Program-made: the position numbers and the translations under genes
NCBI GenBank assembly: GCA_008508345.1
Contig: QNGE01002663.1
Coordinates: 1 to 64,000 of the forward strand
DNA length: 64,000 bases
Direction: 5' to 3'
From: Paragonimus westermani
Lineage: Eukaryota > Platyhelminthes > Trematoda > Plagiorchiida > Troglotrematidae
Part shown: positions 26,001 through 38,308 of the stretch, one piece after another
Layout of the letters: every line of letters starts with the position of its first letter
How positions within the stretch are numbered: position 1 is the stretch's first letter
The notes under the pieces: model-generated
The model's input: only the letters and a program-made list of their open reading frames with translations
Database searches by the model: none
What the model was told of the DNA's origin: nothing

Positions 26001-29000
26001 CGTAAACAAACCGCAAGTAGGTGATTTACGTTAGACATCAGAGAGTGTTGGTTGTATTACTTTGCATACCCGGTTTGCCAAACAGTGAAATGATTGCGAG
26101 ATCTATCTCGTTTCGGTTCCTCGTTACCCTATCTCCCGGTCATCTGTCGGCATGTCTGTCCGGTTAACGGTTTGAACAGGTGTGTAGTCTGGTGATGCAT
26201 ACTCCCGCACACCTGAGACATATTCTACTCGGCTGGTAGTGGATGACGTGTAAGCTACTTTGCCAGGTTAAGGAACGGTCTGCACTTGACCCACATGTGC
26301 CACATCTGCTGTTTTGGTGGCACGATATTAGTGCACTCTGGGACTGTCGATGGGTGTGTACGGAATCAGTTTATTACATTAACAACTGACCAGTCTAAAT
26401 TATTCGTGTACCCAGGAGGTTCTATTCCATCATCATACCAAACAGTTCGTGATGTTGGCGACGGGGCAGGTGGCTTTCGCAATTAAGTCTTTCACCATTC
26501 TATCATGCAAAACTCTATCCCCATCTTACTCATGTTTTCATTTATAGTTTAGTTGTGATCTCGGAAGTTACTCCCTAATTTCAATGCGTTTCAAACGCAG
26601 ATGTCTTATTTCATCGTTGTAAAAACAAGAGAATCTTTAGAAACTTGCTGGCTGTTGAATGTCACCATTTCGAAAACATCAGAGCTAATCGCTTCTAAAT
26701 GTACCATTATATTTAGTTAACGAGTGTGTGTAGGTGACGTGTGAGTTACCTGAATCTGTCACAGCTAGACGTTTAACATGGTACGTGAAACTTTGGAAAT
26801 CATTAACAATACTCTAAAAGTTGGTTGAAAGGTTGGTCAGTGTCTTTAAGTCCTATTCACTGAGTGTACTTACAAGCCATTATTTTTGCAGGTCTTCTGG
26901 CACAAGACCGGAAACTCAAACTGAAGTCTATAAATCGCTTCGCAATGGCGCACAACAGTCCACTTAATTCTCTCGGTGATTAACATTCACCAAAGATTTT
27001 CCTTGTAATTTGCTCATACAGGGTTAGTTCCTTTTCAATACGGGAATAGCTGTTGAGAACTTCGATGTCCTGTGAGTATTTTCTGATAACGGTTGCCTAA
27101 TTACGCGAACAGCTGAGCCAGTCAGATACTATAAGGTTCACCGACACAAGAAATCGTCATGTTCATCTGCGCGTTTTTAAAGAAATGTTCTGGAGCAAAC
27201 GTTGCAAACAAAAAGCTTCCTCCAAGACGCCACAATGTGCTTTGTTAGTATAGGTGTGTCTTTCTGATGAGGAAGCTATTTAATCCCCCAGAAATCAGCT
27301 GGTTTCGTTGCAGCTGGAATACTGTCAAAGCAGACCTTTTGTTCGCCTGTAATCTTCAACTGTCGTCAGGACTGTACCTAGCATTTTGCTGCAATATGAA
27401 CTTTCCAAGAGGAAGTAGGATATTCAGTGACCATCAATTGCAAATTGTTCTGAAAACTATGCGCTTAGCTGTCAGCTTTATTAATGACCATGCATAATGA
27501 GAAACAATAAGACTGACTGAAAACGGCATTAAATTTTGTAAAATATTTTTATAAGACAGTTAACGTTATACTCAAAGTTACATTACTTAGCATGTTCGGA
27601 TTTGAAGGAATGTCTGCTCGCTTGTTGAATGGTTCTCAAAGCGTTTAGGCCTGGGCAACAGCCAATTGAAAAAGCCTCGAGTCTATGCACTAGATTTTTG
27701 CAGAGTTACATTATACCCACTGTGGTTGGATCCAGTTATTGAATTATATGGTGTAGAAGCTTGCTTGAACTGCCAGCATTTTGGCACTGGTAGTAGGAAG
27801 CATTGTCCTTATGATACCATAATATACATTGTAAACAAATGAATCTCAATGTGTGCGCAATTTTTGCAAATATGAATATATTTACGCCACATCGTATCTC
27901 AACTCTCCGACGACTACTTAATGAACTCTGGTGCATCGCAGATTCCACCGACTACAGTCCATACACAATTCCTCCCAGCGGTTGCACCAAATCGGTTTGA
28001 ACGAGGGATGAAGGTACAAGGTTATGGCGATTTTTTATGTCAGCTGAAAACACTGACTTCCGTCCCTTTTGCCAGGTGCATATCAGATTTCAGTCTGGCA
28101 AAACATTATGTGAATACTATTCACGCCACTATCTTTAAATAAGCAATTTGAGTTTGATCAGATTACACTGAACTATTGCTTCTTCTCAGGGGAAATATGC
28201 TCACAACTTTCCCAAAGCTGCTTCACAGTTGGATCGCCGAATTTTGTTTATCTTAAAGAAATACTCCGTGCAAAAGTTACCAGCAAGCCATAAGAATATT
28301 TCTTGTTGAGCGTCGGATGTACCTCGTTGGGGAGACTGTTGTATTTCACTTTGAGGAGGCAAGTGAATCCTAGTGTTTATACAGCTCATTTGTTTCATTT
28401 GTGTTTACCTTGCCGTGAATGGTATTCGCCACTGATGTCTTTGGATCTATTCTATGTCTACTGGGACAGCGTTCCAATCATTACGTTTATGGTTCACTTG
28501 TAATCTGGGAACCAATAGAATGTTGTTTGAATCATGATTGCTCTTACCTTGTTAGAAAAGCAATGTCTTCCGATTTCAGAGGTTGTTCATTGTATACAGC
28601 AGAATATCAATATTTTCAAAAGAATAAAACGTTTTAATTATGAAGGGTGCAGTTGTTCGATGTTTCTCTTCTTACCGTTTGATGTAACCCAAACCGTTTG
28701 GGAAGAGTGCGGTAGTGCATTCGCCTAATCCATGATTGTCAATCATGGGTATGCACACATACATTCTTCTTGTTGACTTAGTGTTATGCTCCGGTCTATT
28801 GTTGTTCAGGTGGAATGTATCTTTCAAGTAGTTCTGTCCCTTGAGACAACAGGTGCCTCATCGTCCCAGAGACTGGTCGAATGAGTCAGTATGCGTGTGC
28901 GTGTGACACGCTTTGTTTGACTACATATCAAGTTAAATGTTCATACATCCATGAAAGAGGCTGAGTGCACAGACAGTAGGCGGCGCGGATTGCTCACACA

Positions 29001-32000
29001 AACAATAGAGCAAAGGCGAATAATGTTCACATGTGAAAAAACTTGCCAGAAAATATTTTTTATTCTCTAAGCTTCATGAGATTGCGAAAGAAAGATAGCT
29101 ATTAAAGATAGTTTTGCCTCTAAAAAATCCAGGCACGAATGACGCGTTAGCAATTAGTATTTCAGTTGGTCATAGCTTAATTGTTCCATTGTAGTTCACA
29201 ATAAATGTTGGTTGTTGATCGCAAGTAAGTCCGACTGAAAAGATAGTGTTGTTCGTTTCTTAACTGAATACCGAAGTCAGTTCTCGTTTTTCTGCCCGCA
29301 ACATCACTTCCCAAATTATCCTTCTATTCAAACAGGTGCACGAACCACTAAAAACCAGAAGAAAACGACGGTTATCAAGACAGTCTAAAAGTTCCGATAG
29401 CAATTGGTCACGTCATACCTCCGCTTTGACGAGCAGTACAAATGTGCCAGATTCTCTTTCAGAGCTTAATAGTAACAGCTCCAGAACCATGTTTCCATGC
29501 CACCTGAAACGATCGGACGCAGAGTCATCTGACAGAAACTCCTACAAAATTCATACAGTCGACAGCAGTGTGGCAACTCCTGACTTTGAATGCAAGGATG
29601 AACTTCGTGACCAGTCTAGAAAAGAAAAGCCCCAAGATGACTGCGCGATGGTTTGTTTGAAAGCAACTGATCTGCGTTTGCTGCACAAAGCCGTCAATGA
29701 ACGCAGCCGAATACAAACAAACTATGACCGTCTTATCAGAATCAAGCAGTTGCGTCTACTCGCCTTGCTGAAGCACTGTATAACTACAGTCGGCCTAATG
29801 GAAATGTCAAAAGTTGAACGGGGTAAGTCAAGAGGGATTTGGGGTAAAATACGTGAAGGTTTGTAAGGGAAAACTGTTTATTGGGGAGGGAGGGTATGAG
29901 ATCGAGAACGTTATATACTGTAACGATAAACACCAATTGGCATGAGAACTCCTGATGAATTTTTGGACTCCACAATACAGGCAAGGTTCTTTAAATGTGA
30001 TTGAAATTCCTCCAGGCTTTACCGAGATGTTCTCGCAGTTTGAATTCGTCAAAACTCATAACAGTGTCTTATTACTGATACTAAGAGACACTTATCAAAC
30101 CGGCTTTTCAAAACCAGGCAAAAACACAATAATTTTGCAGAGGTGGTTAATCTAATGTACATGAATAGAAAAATTATTACGGTTAAACCTCGGCATTGAT
30201 TCGACCCGCTGAAAGCGCGAGTTTTGGAACAAGCCATTCAGGATCTAGACGGCCGAATTAAAGTCATTGCGATTGATGTCAACTTTACTGCGCTTAAATC
30301 GATGGAACACATGTAAGTTACTCGCGCTACTAGTGCAGTAGGTAGTTCTCTAGCACAAATTAAGGATGCATACAGCTGAAACGTTCAGTACCTGATGGAC
30401 CGTCGCTAACCGTGAGTTTTCGAGTTTTATGCTGCACCCCTACCATGAATGCGCAATCTTAATGCGACCGTTAGCTGACTGCCAGTCACTACAGTAACCA
30501 AGGACGAACGTAACAACGTACTAACAGTTACGTTGCAACTCGAACATTTTTGGAATGTCCTCTGGACAGATAATCAACAATGAGTGCTGAATACTCATTC
30601 GGTTTTCTCATAGACTGACACCCCGGTCTACATACCGCTGTCGCACGTACAAATGATTAACCAGTCTAGTCAGACTGTTCGGGAGATTAAATAAGTGGTA
30701 ACAAGCAAGTCTCTTTAATGTAAAACTGTGTGAACAAATATGATGTGATTTGGTTCTCACTTGATTCGCTTATAATAAAATGTCGAACTTCTATTCCACA
30801 AACATACTTGGCTTGTAAGTCAGAATTTACAGACTAGTGCCTGTTTCAAAGGTTTATAAAATCGGAGACTGCAACGTGAAAGAGAATAATGAGGGATATT
30901 ACAAACTATGGTAAAATAATTATATATATTATTATTATTATATTCAGCGGAAAAAACTGCTTGGAGGATACGATCGGTATAGTGGCTGTTGCCAATCAAG
31001 CAAGCGTACACGGTAAACTTCGACCACAAATCTCGCTATAAGAGCGACAAATGCTGAAGGTTGTAGAAACTACGTTTTGTTGTGCTGCTGTGGCAGATCG
31101 AGTTTCCACTAAGTTACAATCAGTGTTCCTAACATCAACACAGACCCCAGTGAATTTGAGTTGGACAATACAACTAACTTGTTAATGAGCTGGTACCCGT
31201 AATACTAGGATCTTGTTCGAGTTAATGTTAAGTTGTCAAAAGAACCACCTCAACTATCAAAACCAGTAAATCAGAACCGAGAGGCTGCAAGGTCATTAAA
31301 GTTTGAGCGAACTAAAGAGGATTGATTTAGTACTGATTTTTCTGACACAGCTCAAAGTTTGACTCAGCACGCATACGTTAACTGCGTTTTCTGATTCTTT
31401 GACGACTGCGGCAAACTTCAAAAGCTGCATTAATAATACAACGTGTAAAACTGGTGACTAACTGGAACAGTTAGAAGTTTGGCGCCTGTGTCAGAGTAAC
31501 ATCTAAGAAGGAAAACAGTCTCTGCTGTTTTCTAGGCTAATGTCAAATTACCGTGTCAATTAACGGGCCAGTATTAAAGGCGTTGAGCTGCCTAACCTGC
31601 ATGTAACATTCGTTCTACTGTTTTAGTAATTTAAGTCCAAACTGCGTGATTAGACATAGCATACCCAACAAGATTAAAGATGAATGTTGAGACCTCGATA
31701 ATCCGAGACATTCTATACCCAGTCAAACATTCCGCCAACACTGTCGTATTCTGAAAGAACTTTCCCTTTTCAGGTAGCGCACCTACAACCTAATTGAAGT
31801 CTAGCTGAACACCGGATTTCACTGGAAACATGTGTCAATATAATTAGCTGTGGACAATAGGCAGAACAAGTAAAACTCAAGGTTGTCTGCCTTACCTCTG
31901 TCCTCATGACCCGTTTAACCCTTGTCCGTTTCGTGTATTTTAAATTCCTACATCTAAAACAGGCAATATATATCGTTCTTGGTGATCGAAAACCAGTTCA

Positions 32001-35000
32001 CGAGGTGACTTCAGGTCACTTCAAAAATCGTGAGTGACCGTGATGAAGGCTGCCGTATGTGTGCTATAGCAGTCCGTGATATGGAACTAGAGATTAATTG
32101 CTCTGTGATTACAAAGTTAACAACCCAAATACCAGGTCAATTGGATTAAGATAGCGTTTTGTTCCAAAACAAGAGGAATCGAATTTGTCATATGTGACAG
32201 CCTAAATTTATCGGCTTTTCCACTGATTGTTAACACAGGACTGCTGTATTTACAAACAACACATTTGCTGAAATGATCGAGCAACTGAAATTCGTTTCGA
32301 CTGCAACCAAAAATATGCCTTCATACAATAAGTACTACTGAGGTGGATCAAGTGAGCTGGACCTTTTATAAGGTGTGCTGTTGTCCTCACAACTCATATA
32401 CTAATGTGCACGGTCCAGTAGGTCTGATGGACACTGCAATCCGTAGATGAAGGCCCCTAAGTTTTGTCAGTAAAACCTATGCATGATGTTGGACATGCGT
32501 TAAAACCAGTGAGTTTGGCTGTTATTAAAACTGGGCGACCTAATCCATTGCACTTATCTCGTCTGCAAGTGTGTTAGATGAATACCGGTTGTAGGAATAT
32601 TTCAAGTCCGGGTTATGGAAGTAATTCTGCTGTCCACTGGATGAAGAGAAACTACTGGCACTGGATTTCATTGCGGTACACAAACTAAAATTAGGTCTCC
32701 CTTAATAACACACTTTTACTTAATGGCAACCCCAAACTCACCCAGGATCTCATATGGAAATTAGCTCGGGTTGTGTTTGCTGTATGATAGATAAATAAAT
32801 ATTTAAGTTAACTTTCAGCTACCGAGACATTCATAATTGTGGAGCAAAATATCTGTCCATTTAATTCATGCCACACACGTGAACGTCGGTTTCTAAAACA
32901 AACAATCATAGATTGTGCAACATCAGTTGAAGAAAATAACTCTCACGTACTACCTTAGCTACAGCCTGGCCGTGCACTATCATCAATGTTGTGTGTACAA
33001 CAGAAACTTTCCTCAAAGATAATTTATATGCCTATACCCATTTCCAGCCCAGTCTGAACCCCGTCTGAAACGTGCACAACACGTGGTGTTCACAGTAATT
33101 GAGCTGTCATGTTTTTATAATAGTGAGGTAGTCGTTGTCACTAAACATACACGTCTAAATCGAACCCAACGTTGACGTTGCAGTCATTGACCAGTATTTA
33201 GTTAAGGTAAGGGAAATTATCGAATGTATAGCAGCTCAGCTATTTCCATGATGTTCTGACGAAACCAATGTTTGAAACTATCAGGACTGAAAGTCAAAAT
33301 AATCTGTCTTAGTCAAACCCCAATTGGATTTGAGTAAACTCAGTTCAGTGAACTGAATGATATGCACAAAAACGACTATGTCATGTGCAAGGAAACGAAA
33401 GGATACTAACCACACCGGCGTTATTTCAAGTGTCTTAGACAAACAAAGCAAAGTCCAGAAAATTAAGCGGCTACCACTAACTGCAGATTTAACATAAATG
33501 ACCTGGTTCCACCGGCAGCTTTGAAATTCCCCCAGATGACACACACAAGGCGTCACGTTGAACAGAAGTGAAGCCACGTTAGAAAAAGTGGACATTTTTA
33601 ATGATCATACCATATTCGATGTGTTAACTAAGAGAAGAAATTTTGTGCCGCCTAGCAATAAAGAGGACCGCCAAAATTTCGCCACCAAGCGTAAGTCGCT
33701 TTCTATTCACTGAGAGTCGGTAGTTAATTCATCTTTTGCGCTATCTGTTTACTCTGAGTTTCTCAAAGATGAAGAAACACCAGAATGGACAAAATGGACA
33801 CAAATGATCGATTGTTTTTTGCTTCACTAAACAACGGCCTGCACTGCAAAAACAATTCTCTTGAAGAACTGCATACAAAGAGATACTCATGAAACTGATA
33901 GCGCTCATTGGGAATATGTTGAAAATTCTTAAGCAAGCGTAAACCTTATGTTAGTAAGAAAACAACTTGCTGGATCTGGTGGAATCGATTTCTGGCAGCA
34001 GATTTACCACGGTTCTGTAGTCACTTTTGATAGGTGGACATATGTAAAACCATCACATATGTTTACCGGAAGACTTATTTTGAGACTTGTCGAATTAACG
34101 GCATTTTAAAAAGTATACGTGAAAACTACAACGGATGTACAATAGCTAGACGAATGAAAATGCATCTGCTTTCCCAAATGCTAAGTTGAACGCAAGGAGG
34201 GGACAGACTTCAGCACTGCCATTCTGCCGTAATGAAAAACTACAACAGTTTGCGATTTCTGCCCTTGTTCATGTGACCTTCAACTTTATACCAGGACGTA
34301 TGTCGTGCCTCCTTCGTACAATCCAGGTTTTACAATTAAGTTATTTGGATGCCAACAGCTGCTTAGCCACAAGTCGAAAACCACCAAACCATAAATACTG
34401 GTTGCTTATGATTTTTTCATCAGGAATATTCTACAAATCAGTACACCGCACTCGAATCCAGAGCATCGTGGGAATTTTCCTCAAAGGCTGACTTATCACC
34501 ACAACAAAACTAGCTGCCAGAAAGCCATGTCTAGCACCGCCCAGTTATACCACGTGCGGATTGGACCAGTCAATAAACTGTCTACCGCGGGGAAAACCGC
34601 GCTTATCAGATGATTCAAACTTTTCCTATTTACAGCATCGTCAGCTGGACCAGACAGTTTTGTGGGTAGCATTGAGTGCCACTGACCGTGATAGTCACAG
34701 GCCAAACACATCTCATTTGGCTGCCGATGAGCAAAATGTTTTCCATCTTGATGTTTCTCACACAAAGAGATAATGGCAAGTAATGAATGCTGGTGAAACT
34801 GAAACTTGTTCGTGTAGGCGAATAAAATTTGTCAAAGGATGAAAACTGTTATTGATCTATCTGCCATCATTCTCTTTAATTACTTTTCTGATTTTCTTCA
34901 TTTCCCACAGGTGGCCACTGGGACAGAGGTGCTCGACTAGAAGAAGCTGCTAAACGAATCTATGAAAAAATCTTCGGTCCATTAACTAAATATCTGCGGT

Positions 35001-35620
35001 TCACTGGGCAACAACATATATTTCCAATGGAACAAGTACAAGAACGTCTAGCTTTCTACCTTTCTTGTAACATGAGTGCTGCCGCCTTTCTTCAACCGTA
35101 CTTTGTCAAGTGTCCAAAACTGGTGCGAAATGCGCAATCAGAAACTCTCAGTTTGTTCATAAATCAATCAAAGCGCAGAGGTACTACAGTGAAATCTGGA
35201 TGCTTTCACTGGCAAAACTTAACGAAGCACTCTAAAGTGGATGAACTAACGCGGAATTCTCATATTAGTCTTCCACGTGTCAGAAGAATGCCAAGCAATC
35301 CGAACAAGAAATCCGATTACCATCGGGTTTATCAAACTTGGAAATTTCGGTTGCGTCAAACGAGTTCCGTTCAACCACATACCATGCATTCTCGGTCAGT
35401 GCTAAATTCATTTATTTATCACGGCCTCAAATTCGAGCTCTCACGTGCAGATGTTGTGCTGGTTTGCACGGTCTTCCGATGCCCAAATTTTGAGCTAAAG
35501 AACATGACCTCATCAGCCAAGTCTTGCAACACATCACGTTTACAAAGCGGCAGTTTACCAGCGTCAACAGTTGAATCCTACGTGGCAAGCTCCGGAAATT
35601 TTGGAGAGATTCGACTTTAA
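22053..35620 (+). CDS. VANGL: Van Gogh/Strabismus (VANGL) planar cell polarity protein, three coding exons
   Basis: Coding parts are 22053-23045, 29336-29822 and 34911-35620, giving 729 codons plus stop. VANGL proteins are four-pass plasma membrane proteins that recruit Prickle and Dishevelled to set tissue polarity. The predicted protein has four hydrophobic segments at about residues 74-98, 116-139, 191-212 and 262-284. Family landmarks are CEALYLSLGTK in TM2 (VANGL CEGLFISVAFK), TAVRLVDVQLL in TM4, and VHVYRAADGLSRNY at 295-308 (VANGL VVRSTDGASRFY). In exon 3 they are LEEAAKRIYEKI...TKYLR (family EAAQAIF...QKYLR), MSAAAFLQPYF (TPKAFLERYL), and near the end ADVVLVCTVFRCPNFELKN. It is longer than vertebrate VANGL (about 520 aa) because the loops and the C-terminal region are expanded. 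Both junctions use GT-AG and agree in phase. The last residues are EIRL rather than the usual PDZ-binding ETSV. Start: first ATG after an in-frame TGA. Confidence 0.87.
23046..29335 (+). other. VANGL intron 1
   Basis: A 6290-base intron with GTGAGT donor and ...AAACAG acceptor, phase 0. It holds a TA-rich microsatellite (25081-25100) and short random frames. A 14-15 base inverted pair with a one-base indel (ggggtgagggtgaa at 23861 and its complement at 24202-24216) may be the trace of a repeat. A conserved VANGL segment appears to be missing between exons 1 and 2, so an unrecognised small exon here is possible. Confidence 0.75.
25081..25100. repeat. TA dinucleotide microsatellite
   Basis: Alternating TA over 20 bases with one interruption (c at 25095). 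Confidence 0.9.
29336..29822 (+). CDS. VANGL: VANGL coding exon 2 (cytoplasmic linker)
   Basis: It encodes residues 332-493 plus the first base of codon 494. The acceptor is ...TTCAAACAG and the donor GTAAGT at 29823. It starts with a basic cluster (KTRRKRRLSRQ), is Ser-rich in the middle, and ends in a helical stretch (LIRIKQLRLLALLKH) that aligns with the basic helix before the conserved EAA...QKYLR block of VANGL. The frame runs on past the donor to 29866, so intron retention would add about 14 residues. Confidence 0.82.
29823..34910 (+). other. VANGL intron 2
   Basis: A 5088-base intron in phase 1, with GTAAGT donor and a pyrimidine-rich acceptor ending TTTCCCACAG. It contains an ATT microsatellite at 30921-30944 and otherwise no recognised feature; frames such as 34186-34491 have no identifiable domain. 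Confidence 0.8.
30921..30944. repeat. TA/ATT microsatellite
   Basis: Short TA run followed by five ATT-type units. Confidence 0.85.
34911..35620 (+). CDS. VANGL: VANGL coding exon 3 (C-terminal conserved domain)
   Basis: It completes codon 494 (g|gt, Gly) and encodes residues 495-729 with a TAA at 35618-35620. The first 75 residues hold the conserved cytoplasmic helices. A polar insertion of about 100 residues follows, rich in Ser, Asn and basic residues. After that comes the final beta-rich block (GLKFELSRADVVLVCTVF...). No AATAAA was seen in the 600 bases after the stop; a CATAAA variant lies at 35875-35880. Confidence 0.87.
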
Positions 35621-38061
35621 TCAGAATACATCTAGTCAGTGTCCAACTGGAGCAAGGACACCATGGCTTACAAGTCGTCGTTAAAAGATAGAGCAAACCT
35701 CAAAAATGAGAAGTGTTTTTATCGAAAAATGAAAGAATATCACAAATAGCCGGGAACAGCAGCTCTGTGCTGCAACTGAGTTAAATTTGTCCCGCTTTGT
35801 GCTCACATTTGTTTTTACTGTTAAACTCGATTGTCCATTTCATACAAAACACATGATATTCTGAGCAGTCGATCCATAAAAGTACAAAACAAAATTCAGA
35901 TGGAGCAGCCAATAAGGAATGATCCTAGAAGAAAATGCACAGGCTCCCTTGGTTTTCGTGTCGACGGTGACTCGAATGTGCCCACCAAATGATGCCACTA
36001 TGGCCCGTTCTATTTCCACAGGGCGCTTTCTTTTTTAACAGTATTTGCTCGTTAAGTTCCCATGGCATTTTATCCGGCGCAAGATGACGTAAGAGTAAGG
36101 CTTAAATAACTTCCAAACTGTGGAAATAACTGTGGAAAAACTATGGAAATAATTGGTGATTCTTATGAGAAGACAACAGCATTCAACTGATATTGCGCTT
36201 GGTAGAATATGAGTCCGAATATGTCACTTCATATGGCTTTATTCACTGAGTACTCCAAGGAAAACTGGCAACAGAATGGTTACTATGAGATAAAACAACC
36301 AGGGGCATCTAACTGCAATTAATGAGTGAGAGGAATGGAAGTATTTTAATCCGGTGCACGATACTTCTGTCTTGTTGTCCCAAACGCATACCGTGAAATA
36401 CTGAAATTCCTGTCGAACAGTTCGTGCGCATTTAATCAATATAAGCTGATGTATATGTTTTCGATAAACGAACCATCACCTTTTTGTTAGTTAACATAGC
36501 TCATCAGTCGTGATCTCAAAATGAAAGCCCGCGTAACCAAATTGTGAGCTTAGTATACGGGTTAATGTGCACCAGATGGCATGATTCCCGCATGTATCAT
36601 CTGTCCAACAACCGTTGTGCCTCCAATCAACCAAAGGCTATTCATTTCAATCGGTTTTATCAAAACAGTACGGTGTCCATTCGCACCTAATTAAAAATAC
36701 AGACGAGGTGGCAGGGATTTCAGTGCCAGCGCATTTTGATGTGAAACAGCATTTTTCGTAGTTTTCCAGATAACCTGTTTGTTAAACTCAATTTAAGGTG
36801 GGTAAACTTTTGTCTTAAAGTAGTATCGTTTAGGACCGTTACATCTGTCCCCAAATTCCTGGGGCGTTTTGGGCACACAGCGATCCCGCGGAAACTTTTG
36901 CAGCGCAGCATCAACACTTCTCACATCCAAATCATAAATGATTAAGTTAGAGCATTTGACAATTTACGCACGCTTGGATGCGTTTTGCTTCAAGTGAATG
37001 TCCACGGTCGACGGTAATGTTGTGGACTGGTATTGACCTTTGACCTTATCCGCGTGCCGTCAGTCCAAATGCTCGCAGTATATTTTTCAACACAGTCGAG
37101 CAAGAAATCGACCGCACATTCCAAACTTGATTCAAGCTTCGCGGTTAATGTATGGAGTAAATATACAAAACGATTAGTTAAAGTTTCGTTAGTCATGAGG
37201 CAAACAATGTTTGCCTGTTTATTAGAAAGCATTCAACATTAGTATGGAAAATTTACAAGAGACAAGGCATGAATTTTGTGTTCTGTCAAACGACAACTGT
37301 CACTTTAGAAAGAAGCTATCGGTGACCGTAAAACTGCTACGCTGAATGGTATGCACTACAAATCTCATAGTTCCTACACAATAACGCGCGCCACCAATGA
37401 CAGCTGAAATCTGTAGATCAGCCAAACGAGCTGCAAGCGGAGGCTTAGTCACTGGGAGTAATTTGTTAAAAAATTGTAGGTGTGCATGAACCGCACATTT
37501 TATATCAAATGGAATCAAATTGCTATCTTTTCTCAATTCATGGAACTTGAGTGTCATTACAAAACTACTTAAACAACTTGACAACGTTTTTGGGTCCTGA
37601 TGGGAATACGCAGAAAATAGTGGTTGAATTTGATGAAAAACAAGGTGAATTTCAATAGAAAGGACCACAGACAACGTAAAGCTCTGTTTGCGAAGTTATC
37701 AGAAGCGTCTTGTTGTCTCGATATTAAGTAGTACCATGGAACTGACCTTTCACTGTCAGTATCTGTGGGAAGCTAGGCCACAAATAACAGTTTCCAACAC
37801 GTAACAGAAAAATGTGGACAATGCCGGCGAGAGGAACTGCCAATGTGGAAAGAATCAAACACATTAACTGTATATCCATCTACTGAGTTAAGAGTCAGTT
37901 GAATAGACCTATGTATATAAGGTCCATGTTCACATGACACGTAGTCAATGAGCGACAACAAACATGAAACCGTCCGTGCGCCTCCGGTACATTTTGACCA
38001 CAAACTCGGCAACGTATATCATCTTACTTAGCATAGTGGATGTTTATTAGAAGTTATGTGA
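35621..38061. other. VANGL 3' UTR and intergenic DNA
   Basis: Nothing coding is recognised. A degenerate 12-base unit (ctgtggaaata-like) occurs three times in tandem at about 36117-36153. Confidence 0.5.
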
Positions 38062-38308
38062 TTTATATTCTTCACGACCTAATAACAACCACATTTGGGC
38101 ACAGCCTTCGCATTTGGATAAGCCGTTTGGCTGGCGTACTTCTATAAGAAATCACTAGACTCGGGTTTCGCTTTCGCTTGGGCTCACGAGTAGAAAACAT
38201 CCTCGTTGGAACCGAATTTGCACTTCGACGCTGATGCGTCCGAGATCAGCGTGTTAATTACAACGCCAGTAACCTCACAAGTGACGTGATCGAATGATCA
38301 AATCTGAA
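38062..38308 (-). repeat. tRNA-derived SINE, second family, diverged copy
   Basis: It matches the two copies in the BTB gene intron (45661-45900 and 46087-46314). The minus-strand reading shows the flank word agatttgat, a degraded A-box region (tactggcgttgtaat), an Arg-tRNA-like B-box region (ggttccaac) and the body words ctcgagtct-like, aatgcgaaggct. It is clearly older than the other two copies. Confidence 0.6.
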
